Program-made: the position numbers and the translations under genes
Source of the DNA: Gallionellales bacterium GWA2_54_124
GTDB taxonomy: Bacteria; Pseudomonadota; Gammaproteobacteria; Burkholderiales; Gallionellaceae
NCBI GenBank assembly: GCA_001801025.1
Contig: MGWO01000007.1
Location: 868,001 to 932,000 of the forward strand
Reading direction: 5' to 3'
Length of the DNA stretch: 64,000 bases
Shown here: in pieces, positions 10,305 through 20,146 of the stretch
Numbering within the stretch: position 1 is the stretch's first letter
How the letters are laid out: every line of letters starts with the position of its first letter
The notes under the pieces: model-generated
What the model was told of the DNA's origin: nothing
The model's database searches: none
What the model saw: only the letters and a program-made list of their open reading frames with translations

Positions 10305-10339
10305 ATTATCAGTTATCAATTATCAATTGATAACTCACA
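10305..10339. repeat. Heptanucleotide tandem array between xfp and ackA
   Basis: Five degenerate 7-base units are visible, the first two being ATTATCA and GTTATCA. After the third the motif turns into its reverse complement, giving an imperfect palindrome around TTATCAATTGATAA. The array covers the xfp stop codon (10335-10337) and the whole spacer before ackA. It matches in style, but not in sequence, two other arrays at 42753 and 43651. Confidence 0.75.
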
Positions 10340-12704
10340 GGGTCCAAGTCCAGTTATCGACTTCCGGTAAGTCGATGCCGTGTTCATAGGCATAGTTGCG
10401 GCATTCGATCTGCTTATTGAGCATCTTCTCCTTGATGTGCGCGCCGGAAACTTGCAGGGCAGGGAGGCGATCGATGATGTCGATCACCAGACTGAAGCGG
10501 TCGATCTGATTCTGTATGGCCAGTTCCAGCGGCGTATTGATGCTGCCTTTTTCCTTGTAACCGCGTACGTGGAAGTTCTGGTGGTTGGTGCGGCGATAGG
10601 CTAAGCGGTGTATCAGCCACGGGTAGCCGTGGAAATTGAACATCACCGGACGGTCTTTGGTGAACAGACTGTCAAAATCCCGATCGCTCAGGCCGTGCGG
10701 GTGCTCGGTGGAAGGCGTCAGTTTGTACAGGTCGACCACATTGATAAATCGAATCTTTAGATCCGGGAAATGCTCGCGCAACAACATCACGGCGGCGAGC
10801 GCTTCCTTGGTAGGAATATCGCCCGCTGAGGCCATCACGACATCCGGTTCGCCTCCCTGATCGTTACAGGCCCAGTCCCAAATCCCGATACCCTTGGTGC
10901 AATGCAGGATCGCCGCTTCCATGTTGAGAAACTGCAAATGCTTTTGCTTGTCGCAGACGATGACGTTGATGTAATCGGTGCTTTTGAGACAATGGTCGGC
11001 GACCGATAACAGGCAATTGACGTCGGGTGGCAGATAAATGCGCGTGACTTCGGGGCTCTTGTTGACCACCAGATCCAAAAATCCCGGATCCTGATGGGTA
11101 AAGCCGTTGTGATCCTGACGCCATACGGTGGAGGTGATCAGCAGATTCAGCGACGATACCGGCGCGCGCCAAGGCACGTCTTTTGACATTGCCAGCCATT
11201 TGGCATGCTGGTTGAACATCGAGTCGATGACGTGAACGAAAGCTTCGTAGGTAGAGAAGAAACCGTGACGTCCCGAGAGCAGATAGCCTTCGAGCCAGCC
11301 TTCCAACGTATGTTCGGAGAGCATTTCCATCACGCGACCATCGGGGGAGAGTTCACCGCCGCCGGCATCCTCTGGCAGGTAGTCGGCAAGCCAGGTTTTC
11401 TTGCTTACTTCATAGATGTTATCCAGTTTGTTCGAACTGTTTTCATCTGGGCCGAATACGCGGAAATTTTGCAGATTGGCCTGCATGATGTCGCGCAGGA
11501 ATTTTCCCAGCGGACGGGTATTTTCCGCGACCGTGGTGCCCGGATTTTTGACCTCAACGGCGTAGTCGCGGCAGTTAGGCATGTGCAGTGCGCGGCGCAG
11601 CAGGCCGCCATTCGCATGCAAATTGGCACTCATGCGGCGGATGCCTTTGGGCGCCAGCGCTTTGAGTTCCGGCAACAGTTTTCCGTTTTCGTCGAACAGT
11701 TCTTCGACCTTATAACTGCTCAGCCATTCTTCCAGTTTGGCGAAATGCTCTGCCGTTTTGACGTCGCCGATCGGCACCTGATGCGAGCGCCAGAATCCTT
11801 CCATCTTTTTGCCATCCACTTCAGCCGGTCCCGTCCAGCCTTTCGGGGAGCGCAGTACGATCATCGGCCAGCGAGGACGTGCCGGTATGCCGCTCTCGCG
11901 TGCTTCAGTCTGAATGCGACGGATTTCCAGCACACATTCTTCCATCACCTGTGCCATGCGCTGATGCATAGTTTCAGGGTCTGAGCCTTCGACGAAGTGG
12001 GGCGTCCAGCCATAGCCCTTGAACAGGTTTTCCAGTTCTTCGTGCGAAATGCGCGACAAAATGGTCGGATTGTTAATCTTGTAGCCGTTCAGATGCAGGA
12101 TAGGCAGCACGGCGCCATCCCGGATCGGATTGAGAAATTTATTCGAGTGCCAGGAGGTCGCCAAGGGGGCTGTTTCGGATTCGCCGTCGCCCACCATCAC
12201 GGTCACGATCAGATCAGGATTATCAAAAGCAGCACCAAAGGCGTGGGACACGCTGTAGCCTAATTCGCCGCCTTCGTGGATGGAACCCGGTGTCTCAGGG
12301 GTGCAGTGACTGCCGATGCCGCCCGGAAAGGAAAATTCTTTGAAAAACTGGCGCATGCCGTCGATGTTTTCGCCCTTGTTCGGATACACCTCGCTGTAGC
12401 GCCCTTCCAGATACACAGGCCCCAGCACGCCGGGTGCGCCATGCCCCGGGCCTGCCATGAAGATCGCATTCAGATCGTATTTGACGATCAGACGGTTCAT
12501 ATGGATATAGCCGAACGACAGACCCGGGCTCGATCCCCAGTGTCCCAGCAGGCGGTTTTTGATGTGTTCGAGCTTGAGCGGTTCTTTAAGCAGCGGATTG
12601 TCGCGCAGATAAATCATACCGGCGGCCAGATAGTTGCAGGCGCGCCAGTAGGCATTGATATGGTTTACTTCGACGGCGGACAGTGGGGTAATTTTTGAAT
12701 TCAT
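10335..12704 (-). CDS. xfp: Phosphoketolase (Xfp family)
   Basis: This thiamine-diphosphate enzyme of 789 residues splits xylulose 5-phosphate and/or fructose 6-phosphate with phosphate, giving acetyl phosphate plus glyceraldehyde 3-phosphate or erythrose 4-phosphate. Recognisable blocks include [19 protein letters not shown] near the N terminus, [19 protein letters not shown], the diphosphate/Mg site [18 protein letters not shown], and the C-terminal [14 protein letters not shown] and [11 protein letters not shown] segments. I place the start at the ATG at 12704 (MNSKITPLS), preceded by AAGAG with eight bases spacing. An upstream in-frame ATG at 12731 lacks a ribosome site. The gene feeds ackA downstream and diverges from glycogen phosphorylase across about 270 bases. 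Confidence 0.95.
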   Translation of the reverse strand: MNSKITPLSAVEVNHINAYWRACNYLAAGMIYLRDNPLLKEPLKLEHIKNRLLGHWGSSPGLSFGYIHMNRLIVKYDLNAIFMAGPGHGAPGVLGPVYLEGRYSEVYPNKGENIDGMRQFFKEFSFPGGIGSHCTPETPGSIHEGGELGYSVSHAFGAAFDNPDLIVTVMVGDGESETAPLATSWHSNKFLNPIRDGAVLPILHLNGYKINNPTILSRISHEELENLFKGYGWTPHFVEGSDPETMHQRMAQVMEECVLEIRRIQTEARESGIPARPRWPMIVLRSPKGWTGPAEVDGKKMEGFWRSHQVPIGDVKTAEHFAKLEEWLSSYKVEELFDENGKLLPELKALAPKGIRRMSANLHANGGLLRRALHMPNCRDYAVEVKNPGTTVAENTRPLGKFLRDIMQANLQNFRVFGPDENSSNKLDNIYEVSKKTWLADYLPEDAGGGELSPDGRVMEMLSEHTLEGWLEGYLLSGRHGFFSTYEAFVHVIDSMFNQHAKWLAMSKDVPWRAPVSSLNLLITSTVWRQDHNGFTHQDPGFLDLVVNKSPEVTRIYLPPDVNCLLSVADHCLKSTDYINVIVCDKQKHLQFLNMEAAILHCTKGIGIWDWACNDQGGEPDVVMASAGDIPTKEALAAVMLLREHFPDLKIRFINVVDLYKLTPSTEHPHGLSDRDFDSLFTKDRPVMFNFHGYPWLIHRLAYRRTNHQNFHVRGYKEKGSINTPLELAIQNQIDRFSLVIDIIDRLPALQVSGAHIKEKMLNKQIECRNYAYEHGIDLPEVDNWTWTL

Positions 12705-12976
12705 GATTTTCACTCTTGAGATGTTATGCATCAGGTTGAGTCTGGAGAATAAGATCGTTGTAACGGTTTAGTATTACAGATTTGTTATACAGGACTTCAG
12801 CTTCGCGTATGAGCAGCGTAGAAGCAGTCGTTGTTATTATCACCCGATGCGAACGGATTGTCATATTTGTCAGGTATTTTTTGTAGCACCTCATAGTGAC
12901 CGTAGGCAAGATTGACAGGGTATGACAAGGCGCGGAGAATCAGGCCGGACAGACAAATTTCATCACGGGGGATGCA

Positions 12977-15433
12977 ATGAATAGCAGTTCGATACCTAAT
13001 AATTCAGGCATGAGTGTTGAAAAGATTAGCGCATCGCTGACCAATCATCTGATTTATTCAAGCAGCAAGAACTTGCCTAATGCAACCACACGGGACTGGT
13101 TTCAGGCTGCCGCCCACGTGGTGCGAGACCGTCTGGTCGAGCGCTGGATGGCGACCATGCAACGTTATTATGAACACGACTCCAAAAGAATTTATTATCT
13201 TTCACTGGAGTTTCTGGTCGGGCGTACCCTGAGCAATGCCATGCTCAATCTGGAACTCAATGCGCAATTAAAAACTGCGCTGTATGAACTCGGACAGCAG
13301 TATGAGACGGTTGCCGAAATCGAGTCTGATGCAGCGCTGGGTAACGGCGGGTTGGGGCGTCTTGCGGCTTGTTTTTTAGACTCAATGGCAACCTTGGATT
13401 TGCCCTGTTACGGCTATGGTATACGCTACGAATACGGTATGTTCCGCCAGAGTATTGAAAACGGCGAACAAGTCGAGCATCCTGATAACTGGCTGCGCTA
13501 CGGCAATCCCTGGGAGTTTCCACGACCTGAGTTGTTGTATCCGGTCAAGTTTTACGGGCGTGTTGTCGAATATAGGCATGAGGACGGCTCGCTGCATCAC
13601 CATTGGGTTGAAACGGATGATGTGATGGCGATGGCGTATGACACGCCTGTGCCGGGGTTTGGCGGAAAAACGGTCAATAACATGCGGCTGTGGTCTGCGA
13701 AGTCTTCTCGCGATTTTGATTTGCGCTATTTCAATCAGGGTAATTACATACAGGCCGTCGCCGATAAGAACGATTCGGAAAACTTATCTAAGGTGCTGTA
13801 TCCGGATGACTCAACGGAAGTCGGACGGGAGTTAAGGCTCAAGCAGCAATACTTTTTTGTCAGTGCTTCGTTGCAGGATATGCTGTTTCGTTATAAAAAG
13901 CACGCTGACGGCTGGTCGATGCTGCCGGAAAAAATTGCGGTTCAGTTGAATGACACGCATCCGTCGATTGCCGTCGCCGAGATGATGCGATTATTAGTCG
14001 ACGTGCATAAGTTAAGTTGGGATGAGGCGTGGGGGCTAACCACGCAAATTTTTTCCTATACTAATCACACGCTGATGCCTGAAGCCCTGGAGACATGGCC
14101 GGTTGCCTTTTTTGAACGATTGCTGCCTCGCCATTTACAGATTATTTTTGAGATCAATTACCGTTTCATGCAACAGGTGATGCATCAGTTTCCCGGAGAC
14201 GGTGAATTGCTCAGGCGATTGTCCCTTATCGATGAAACCAACGGGCGCCGCGTGCGGATGTCTCATCTGGCTATTGTGGGCAGTCATACGGTCAACGGCG
14301 TCGCGGCGTTGCATACGGAGTTGATGAAGCGTACGATCTTTGTCGATTTCGAACGCATTACACCGGGAAAAATCGTCAATATGACCAATGGCGTGACGCC
14401 GAGACGCTGGTTGAATCAGGCTAATCCGGGACTTGCCGCGTTGATCGGTACCCGGATCGGTAATGGCTGGATTACCGATCTTGATGAGCTCAAAGGATTG
14501 CGCGAGGCGGCCGATGATGAGGTGTTTCAGATGCAGTTTCGTGCCGTCAAGCATGAAAATAAGGTGAGACTTGCTCATTTGATACGCTCGCAGCTGTGCA
14601 TTGAAGTGAATCCCGCCTCGCTGTTTGATATTCAGATCAAACGCATACATGAATACAAACGCCAGTTGCTCAACGTGCTGCATGTCATTACCCTGTATAA
14701 CCGTATTCGCGCAGGTGATGACTGTATGCCGCGCACGGTGATCATCGCGGGTAAGGCCGCGCCCGGTTATGCGATGGCTAAATGCATCATTCGCCTGATC
14801 AACGACGTTGCGGATATTGTTAATAATGACCAGCGGGTCGGGAACCGTTTGAAACTGGTCTTCATTCCGAATTATGACGTGTCTAATGCCGAGCGTATCG
14901 TGCCGGCTGCTGATTTGTCGGAACAGATCTCCACTGCAGGTACTGAGGCGTCGGGTACGGGGAATATGAAGCTTGCGCTAAACGGTGCATTGACCATCGG
15001 TACGCTCGATGGCGCCAATGTTGAGATGCGCGAAGAAGTGGGCAACGATAACTTCTTCCTGTTCGGACTCACAACGGAAGGGGTGGATGAGTTAAGTCGT
15101 CAGGGATATGATCCGATGCGCTATTATCATGCCAGTGCCGAGTTAAAACAGGCGCTGGACATGATCTCAGGCGGCTATTTCTGTTCTGATGAGCCCGGTC
15201 GTTATCAGTCTATTGTGGATGCTTTGCTCCATCAGGGCGATAAGTACTTTTTGCTGGCTGATTATGAGGCGTATGTTGCTTGTCAGGATAAGGTGAGCGC
15301 GCTGTATCAGGATCAAAAGGAGTGGACGCGCCGCGCCATTCTGAATGTTGCCGGGATGGGGAAGTTTTCCAGCGATCGTACGATCAAAGAATATGCTGAT
15401 AGGATCTGGCATGTCAAACCTGTAACAGACTGA
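12977..15433 (+). CDS. glgP: Glycogen/maltodextrin phosphorylase
   Basis: This PLP-dependent enzyme of 818 residues releases glucose 1-phosphate from the non-reducing ends of alpha-1,4-glucans. It shows ALGNGGLGRLAACF near residue 120, VQLNDTHPSIAVAEMMR, KRIHEYKRQLLN, and the PLP lysine segment EASGTGNMKLALNGALT. The length is normal for bacterial GlgP. The ATG is preceded by GGGGGA. It diverges from the phosphoketolase-acetate kinase operon, suggesting that stored glycogen can be fed into a phosphoketolase route. The 272-base spacer to xfp carries several TGTCA/TGACA repeats but no promoter I would assert. Confidence 0.95.
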   Translation: MNSSSIPNNSGMSVEKISASLTNHLIYSSSKNLPNATTRDWFQAAAHVVRDRLVERWMATMQRYYEHDSKRIYYLSLEFLVGRTLSNAMLNLELNAQLKTALYELGQQYETVAEIESDAALGNGGLGRLAACFLDSMATLDLPCYGYGIRYEYGMFRQSIENGEQVEHPDNWLRYGNPWEFPRPELLYPVKFYGRVVEYRHEDGSLHHHWVETDDVMAMAYDTPVPGFGGKTVNNMRLWSAKSSRDFDLRYFNQGNYIQAVADKNDSENLSKVLYPDDSTEVGRELRLKQQYFFVSASLQDMLFRYKKHADGWSMLPEKIAVQLNDTHPSIAVAEMMRLLVDVHKLSWDEAWGLTTQIFSYTNHTLMPEALETWPVAFFERLLPRHLQIIFEINYRFMQQVMHQFPGDGELLRRLSLIDETNGRRVRMSHLAIVGSHTVNGVAALHTELMKRTIFVDFERITPGKIVNMTNGVTPRRWLNQANPGLAALIGTRIGNGWITDLDELKGLREAADDEVFQMQFRAVKHENKVRLAHLIRSQLCIEVNPASLFDIQIKRIHEYKRQLLNVLHVITLYNRIRAGDDCMPRTVIIAGKAAPGYAMAKCIIRLINDVADIVNNDQRVGNRLKLVFIPNYDVSNAERIVPAADLSEQISTAGTEASGTGNMKLALNGALTIGTLDGANVEMREEVGNDNFFLFGLTTEGVDELSRQGYDPMRYYHASAELKQALDMISGGYFCSDEPGRYQSIVDALLHQGDKYFLLADYEAYVACQDKVSALYQDQKEWTRRAILNVAGMGKFSSDRTIKEYADRIWHVKPVTD

Positions 15434-15571
15434 CTGGCCGCTTTTTGAGAGTGTCCGGATGGCCGTCAATTGCATGGCGTACTAGTCCTATTGGCTAATA
15501 TCTATCAAAATCAGAAAGTATTATTGTTTGAAACTATTTAAATAGCTCAGTCAGTATTTTTAGGGGTCGTT

Positions 15572-16444
15572 ATGGGTGTTGGTAAGGAAGTTAATAATCT
15601 GGAATTGTCACACGACGACATCAGTCTCGTTTTTAAAAATATCGATATTCCGACTTGTCCCGCAATTGTAAGTTTGGCCATGTCTGAGGCTCAGCGCGAT
15701 GAGCCTGATATCAGAAAACTGGCCGCAGCCATTGAACAGGATGTCGGGATGGCTGCGCTGACGATCAAACTGGCCAATTCACCGATGTTTCGCACCAGTC
15801 AACCCGTGAGCGGGGTATCTGTCGCACTGGCCAGATTGGGAATACGCAACGTGGTCTGTGTTGTTGTGGCCGCCGCTCTGCGCAGTTGTATGACTGGTGT
15901 GGATGCGAAATGGCTGGAGAGTTTTTGGAATCACGCATCGCTAGTAGCCACCGCTGCCGGCTTAATCGCCAGAAAGCAGCATGGCATTCCTCCTGATGCC
16001 GCTTATACGTTCGCCTTGTTCCATGATGCGGCCATCCCCTTGTTGCGCAAGCGTTTTGACAACTACTGTGAAGTTATTAAGCAGGCGATGGAGAGGCGTC
16101 AGCCGTTGATTGATGCTGAGAATGAGTATTTTCCTTGTACGCATCCCATTGTGGGGTCTTTGCTGGCGCGAAACTGGGGACTGCCAAAAAATATCGGCCA
16201 GTCGATTTTGTTTCACCATGAGAGCAATGTGTATCAGCTGCCTGAAGCGACGCTTGCTGGGGCATCCGTTTCACTGATTGCGGTAACCCATGTGGCAGAG
16301 CGACTGATTGCCGAGCTTAATGAAAATGCTAATTTTGAAGTCAGCGATGAGCATTATCAAGAAGCACTGCATCATCTGTCTATTACGATAGAGGAGCTGG
16401 AAGAGATTCGTGAGCTGCTGGAGCACGAAAGTTCTCGCGTCTGA
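15572..16444 (+). CDS. HDOD-domain protein
   Basis: This is a 290-residue cytoplasmic protein whose body is an HDOD domain (about 25-220). It contains PTCPAIVSLAMSEAQ, the EQDVGMAALTIKLANSPMF helix pair, and an HD-like segment FALFHDAAIPLL. HDOD domains are catalytically degenerate relatives of HD phosphohydrolases found in signalling proteins, and direct enzymatic activity is not expected. An AGGGG sequence precedes the ATG. It stands alone, convergent with prfB, separated by a hairpin. A second HDOD gene lies at 53437. No partner domain is fused, so the signal it transmits is unknown. Confidence 0.85.
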   Translation: MGVGKEVNNLELSHDDISLVFKNIDIPTCPAIVSLAMSEAQRDEPDIRKLAAAIEQDVGMAALTIKLANSPMFRTSQPVSGVSVALARLGIRNVVCVVVAAALRSCMTGVDAKWLESFWNHASLVATAAGLIARKQHGIPPDAAYTFALFHDAAIPLLRKRFDNYCEVIKQAMERRQPLIDAENEYFPCTHPIVGSLLARNWGLPKNIGQSILFHHESNVYQLPEATLAGASVSLIAVTHVAERLIAELNENANFEVSDEHYQEALHHLSITIEELEEIRELLEHESSRV

Positions 16445-16447
16445 TGC

Positions 16448-16467
16448 GCTGCCCCGTCCGGGGCAGC
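16448..16467. terminator. GC-rich hairpin between convergent HDOD gene and prfB
   Basis: The sequence GCTGCCCCG...CGGGGCAGC forms a nine-base-pair perfect stem around two bases, located just after the HDOD stop and just before the prfB 3' end. There is no clear T tract, so it may act as an RNA-stabilising or weak terminator hairpin. Confidence 0.55.
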
Positions 16468-16472
16468 GGCGG

Positions 16473-17577
16473 TTAAACGCCTTGTTTTAGGCTGGCTGAG
16501 ATGAAGTCATCCAGATCGCCATCAAGTACGCCCTGTGTGTTGCCGACTTCATGGTTGGTTCTTAAGTCTTTGATGCGCGACTGATCCAGCACGTAGGAGC
16601 GGATCTGGTGTCCCCAGCCGATATCGGTCTTGCCGTCTTCCATTTCCTGTTTCTCTTCGTTGCGTTTACGTAATTCCTCTTCATACATGCGCGATTTCAA
16701 CATCGCCATTGCCTCGGCGCGGTTGCGGTGTTGCGATCGATCGCTCTGGCACTGCACCACGATATTGGTCGGAATATGCGTGATGCGTACTGCTGAATCG
16801 GTCTTGTTGATGTGCTGACCGCCCGCGCCTGACGCGCGATAGGTGTCCACGCGCAGATCGGCCGGATTGATTTCGATTTCGATCGAGTCATCCACTTCCG
16901 GATAGACGAACACGCTGGAGAACGAGGTGTGGCGGCGGTTTCCTGAATCGAACGGCGATTTTCGCACCAGCCGGTGTACGCCGGTTTCGGTGCGCAGATG
17001 ACCGAAGGCGTATTCTCCGATGAGCTTGATCGATGCGCCTTTGATGCCCGCGACATCGCCGTCGGAGATCTCCAGTATTTCAACCTGATACCCCTTGCGT
17101 TCGGCATAGCGAACATACATGCGCATCAGCATGGAGGCCCAGTCCTGCGCCTCCGTACCGCCTGAACCTGCCTGAATATCGATGAAGCAGCTGTTCGGGT
17201 CCATCGGGTGATTGAACATGCGGCGAAATTCCATTTCGGCGACGCGGCGTTCTATGTCGTCGATGTCGGCTGCCGTGCTTAGCAACGACGCTTCGTCGTT
17301 TTCTTCCTGCGACATCTCGAACAGTTCGGCCGCATCCGTCAGATCCTGCTGGATTTTACCTAAACCAAAAACAACACTTTCGAGCATTTTTCGCTCGCGC
17401 CCCAGTTCCTGTGCGCGTTTTGCATCCTGCCAGATTGCCGGATCTTCGGCTAATTCACAAACTTCGGTTAAACGTTCCTGTTTGGTATCGTAGTCAAAGA
17501 TACCTCCGTAATTCATTGCTGCGTAAGCTCAAGTCTTGCAAGTGATTGTTTATTGAATTAATTTGTTCGGCTTCCAT
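16473..17577 (-). CDS. prfB: Peptide chain release factor 2 (programmed +1 frameshift)
   Basis: RF2 recognises UGA and UAA stop codons and triggers peptide release. The first open frame starts at the ATG at 17577, encodes 27 residues ending ELRRYL, and meets an in-frame TGA at 17496-17494. A +1 shift at CTT TGA continues with DYDTKQERL for 340 more residues, giving 367 in all, close to the 365 of E. coli RF2. The stop-codon-recognition motif SPF (about 207-209) and the catalytic GGQ (about 252-254) are intact. GGAGG sits three bases upstream of the CTT codon, the usual internal Shine-Dalgarno stimulus. The frameshift provides autoregulation: scarce RF2 lets the ribosome pause and shift. Confidence 0.97.
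17493..17507 (-). promoter_or_regulatory. prfB +1 recoding signal
   Basis: On the minus strand the order is GGAGG (17507-17503), TAT, the slippery CTT (17499-17497), the stop TGA (17496-17494) and C. This is the classic RF2 recoding element, with only a three-base spacer between the Shine-Dalgarno-like sequence and the P-site codon. Confidence 0.97.
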
Positions 17578-17615
17578 GGTGTGGTCCTGAGCTGGTGCTG
17601 GCTGAAAAGGGGGCA

Positions 17616-17621
17616 ATTATA
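17616..17621 (-). promoter_or_regulatory. Candidate -10 box for prfB
   Basis: A perfect TATAAT on the minus strand lies about 40 bases before the prfB ATG. No convincing -35 hexamer is seen at 16-18 bases, so this is tentative. Confidence 0.4.
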
Positions 17622-17753
17622 GCGCAAACCTATCGATGGTACGGATGTCTGCCATTGAGCAATTTTATAAGCAAATTTCTCAGGCTGGTTTAGTATGACG
17701 GGCGTATTAACAGAGCACACGAGATTTAACTGATTTCCGGAACTGGCTGAACT

Positions 17754-19454
17754 ATGAAAATCCCCCTGCACCGACAACCGATCAATTCGTTTTTACCGCT
17801 GTTAGATACCCTGCGAAATTACCATCCACGCTGGATAGGTCGCGATGTGTCTGCCGGATTATCGGCGTGTATCGTGATGATACCCGCGGTCGTCGCCTAT
17901 GCTGAACTAGTACACTTGCCGCCGATCACCGGGCTTTATGCCGCGCTGGCAGCGTCTATCGGCTATGCCTTGTTTGCCAGTTCGCGTCATGTCATTGCGG
18001 GGCCGGATGCGGCGATCGGATTGCTGGCGGGCTCTGCGATCTTGCCGCTGGCATTAGGGGATCCAGGGCGGCTAGCGCAGTTGGCCGCAGAGTTAGGGTT
18101 GTTGTCGGGTGTGGTATTGCTGCTTGCCGCGCGACTGCGCTTAGGCGTAATTGCCGATTTGTTGTCCAGACCCGTATTGGTCGGTTATCTCAATGGTGCA
18201 TCCTTGGTACTTATTTCCACCCAGTTAGGCAAGATGTTCGCGATCAAGACGCAAGGGGAAGAATTTTTCCCGCTGCTCTCAACGCTGGTCCGGCAGTTGC
18301 CCGATGCACACCCGCCTACCGTTATTTTCGGTGCGCTGCTGGTGGTGTTGCTGGTCGGGTTGGGCCGCTGGTTGCCGCGCGTACCGGGTGCACTGGTCGT
18401 ATCTGCTATAGCGATTTTGGTGACGGTTGTTTTTGATCTGGGGCAGTATGGTATCGCACTGGTCGGTCATGTGCCCTCCGGCATTCCCCGGTTTGAGATA
18501 TTCGTGCCGCTCTGGTCTGATATTGCCGCACTGGCACCCGCGGCGGTTGCCCTTGCATTCCTGACTTTTTCTGATGGAATTCTGCTGGCACAGACGTTTG
18601 CTGAAAAACACGGCTATCCGGTCAGCCCTAATCAGGAATTAGTCGCATTAGGTTCGGCCAATATTCTGGCTGCCCTGTGGCAGGGGTTTCCGGTGTCGGC
18701 CAGTCAGTCGCGTACTTCGATCGTCGATGCGGCAGGCGGTCATTCGCAGGTCGCACAATTGGTCTCGGCAGTGGGCTTGCTACTGTTTTTAATATTTTTG
18801 ACCGGACTCATTGCTTTGCTGCCTAAAGTTGCGCTGGGCGCCATCCTGATCGTCACCGCTGTGGGGATGCTGGAGCTGGCATCGCTGCGCACGCTATACA
18901 AGATTGACCGGAACGAGTTTGCGATTGCTGTTGGCGTGACGCTGGCAATCCTGCTGGCCGGGGTGGTGACCGGTATTATCGCCGGCTTGCTGCTGTCGCT
19001 TATCGCTTTGCTGGTCGAATTGTCGCGGCCGCGCGATGCGGTGTTAAAGCGCCTGATCAAGGACGGAAAATTTCATGATTGTCTGGAGGATGACGAGGCG
19101 GAAACAGTACCCGGCGTGATTGTCTACCGTCTGTATGCCCCGCTGATTTTTGCTAACGCGCGCTACGTGATGGAGCGCATTGTGCAACTGGTCAATCAAG
19201 CCGAAGAAAATCTCGAATGGCTGATCATCGATGCGCAGGCAATTACCGACATGGACGTGACAGCTGCACAGCGCTTTGCCGAGTTGCACCGGGAAATGCA
19301 GGAGCGCGGGGTGCAAATCAAAATCGCCGATGCACCAAGGCCCTTTCGCGAAGAGTTGGCGAAAGTGGGCCTTTCAGAAGCTCTGGGGAGTCAGCAGTTT
19401 TTCGTATCGGTCAAGAAGGCGGTTGAAGCCTTCGAGCAGCAGCTCCGGCATTAA
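17754..19454 (+). CDS. SulP-family anion transporter with STAS domain
   Basis: This is an inner-membrane secondary transporter of 566 residues in the SLC26/SulP family. The N-terminal half to about residue 425 is strongly hydrophobic with the family hallmarks: AYAELVHLPPITGLYAAL, SRHVIAGPDAAIGLLAG, and QGFPVSASQSRTSI. A cytoplasmic STAS domain (about 445-560) includes LIIDAQAITDMDVTAAQRF. Members move sulfate, bicarbonate or dicarboxylates. The substrate cannot be assigned here, and no carbonic anhydrase or sulfate-assimilation gene is adjacent. It is divergent from prfB and monocistronic as far as visible. Confidence 0.9.
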   Translation: MKIPLHRQPINSFLPLLDTLRNYHPRWIGRDVSAGLSACIVMIPAVVAYAELVHLPPITGLYAALAASIGYALFASSRHVIAGPDAAIGLLAGSAILPLALGDPGRLAQLAAELGLLSGVVLLLAARLRLGVIADLLSRPVLVGYLNGASLVLISTQLGKMFAIKTQGEEFFPLLSTLVRQLPDAHPPTVIFGALLVVLLVGLGRWLPRVPGALVVSAIAILVTVVFDLGQYGIALVGHVPSGIPRFEIFVPLWSDIAALAPAAVALAFLTFSDGILLAQTFAEKHGYPVSPNQELVALGSANILAALWQGFPVSASQSRTSIVDAAGGHSQVAQLVSAVGLLLFLIFLTGLIALLPKVALGAILIVTAVGMLELASLRTLYKIDRNEFAIAVGVTLAILLAGVVTGIIAGLLLSLIALLVELSRPRDAVLKRLIKDGKFHDCLEDDEAETVPGVIVYRLYAPLIFANARYVMERIVQLVNQAEENLEWLIIDAQAITDMDVTAAQRFAELHREMQERGVQIKIADAPRPFREELAKVGLSEALGSQQFFVSVKKAVEAFEQQLRH

Positions 19455-19561
19455 CCTTCTCGTTGATTAATGGAACCCGTCTATGCAGACTTTAGATACC
19501 GGCGATTGTTTCGGGAAAAACTATTAAAATGCCAACTTTGCTGAAAATTCGCTGGAGCATA

Positions 19562-19969
19562 ATGACTGCCTCTTTAAAAAATTACCCCGTTTACTGCGGT
19601 ATTTTGATGATCTCCCTGATGGCTTTGTCCGCATGTGATGACCGTCAACATGCGCCAGTTGCAGCACCGGTGAAGATTGAATCTTTCGAAGAGCTGATTA
19701 TTAAGCATAATTGTCTGGCCTGCCACCTCGAAGGAAATAGCATGGGGCTGCCAGCCTGGCCTGACGTGGCTGAAAAATACACTGATGATAAAACGGCTGC
19801 GGTGCATCTGATCAATAAAATCAGGCACGGTGGTGCAGGTGAGTGGGGGAAAATGGATATGCCCCCTTATCCGGAAATCGATGAGGCTGAACTAAACATC
19901 ATTGTTGATGGTATTTTGTCTGTGGATTACCCAAAAAAGCTGGATAAAGCAGCGCTGCACAAGGATTGA
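19562..19969 (+). CDS. Lipoprotein monohaem cytochrome c
   Basis: This is a 135-residue exported cytochrome. It has a lipoprotein signal with lipobox LSAC (Cys25), haem motif CLACH (Cys51, Cys54, His55), and the segment GGAGEWGKMDMPPYP, where Met98 or Met100 would be the sixth iron ligand. This resembles class I cytochromes of the c551/c552 type. I chose the ATG at 19562 because GGAG precedes it; an in-frame ATG at 19529 has no ribosome site and would put an atypical extension before the signal peptide. It is followed 18 bases later by the first copy of the dyad motif of the exbB block, but whether they are functionally linked is unknown. Confidence 0.85.
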   Translation: MTASLKNYPVYCGILMISLMALSACDDRQHAPVAAPVKIESFEELIIKHNCLACHLEGNSMGLPAWPDVAEKYTDDKTAAVHLINKIRHGGAGEWGKMDMPPYPEIDEAELNIIVDGILSVDYPKKLDKAALHKD

Positions 19970-19987
19970 ATGGATTTCTGATTCGGG

Positions 19988-20004
19988 TGCGACAAAATGC
20001 CACA
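19988..20004. promoter_or_regulatory. Candidate operator, dyad copy 1 (upstream of exbB)
   Basis: The sequence TGCGACAAAATGCCACA differs at only two positions from the perfect 17-bp dyad at 21851. It lies 142 bases upstream of the exbB start and just after the cytochrome gene. Confidence 0.6.
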
Positions 20005-20146
20005 TTCCCGAAAGCTGGTTTTTTCGCTACATTTCGATCCCCATGCCGGTGGCACAGCGGCTTATTCCCTCCCGGGTATGCGTGTTGTTCGTGTCATTGG
20101 CAGGTTCAACTGAACCCGCTGTTTTTACGTTAGAGGATGCAATAGT

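Noticed and set aside
11205..11984. Plus-strand open frame of 259 codons opposite phosphoketolase
   Set aside because: Phosphoketolase motifs are intact along this stretch on the minus strand; the antisense frame shows no motif and no ribosome site.
20048..20064. Possible sigma-54 promoter (TGGCAC...) upstream of exbB
   Set aside because: The required GC element at the -12 position is missing at the right spacing; the similar GG...GC pairs within the dyad copies are also one base off.
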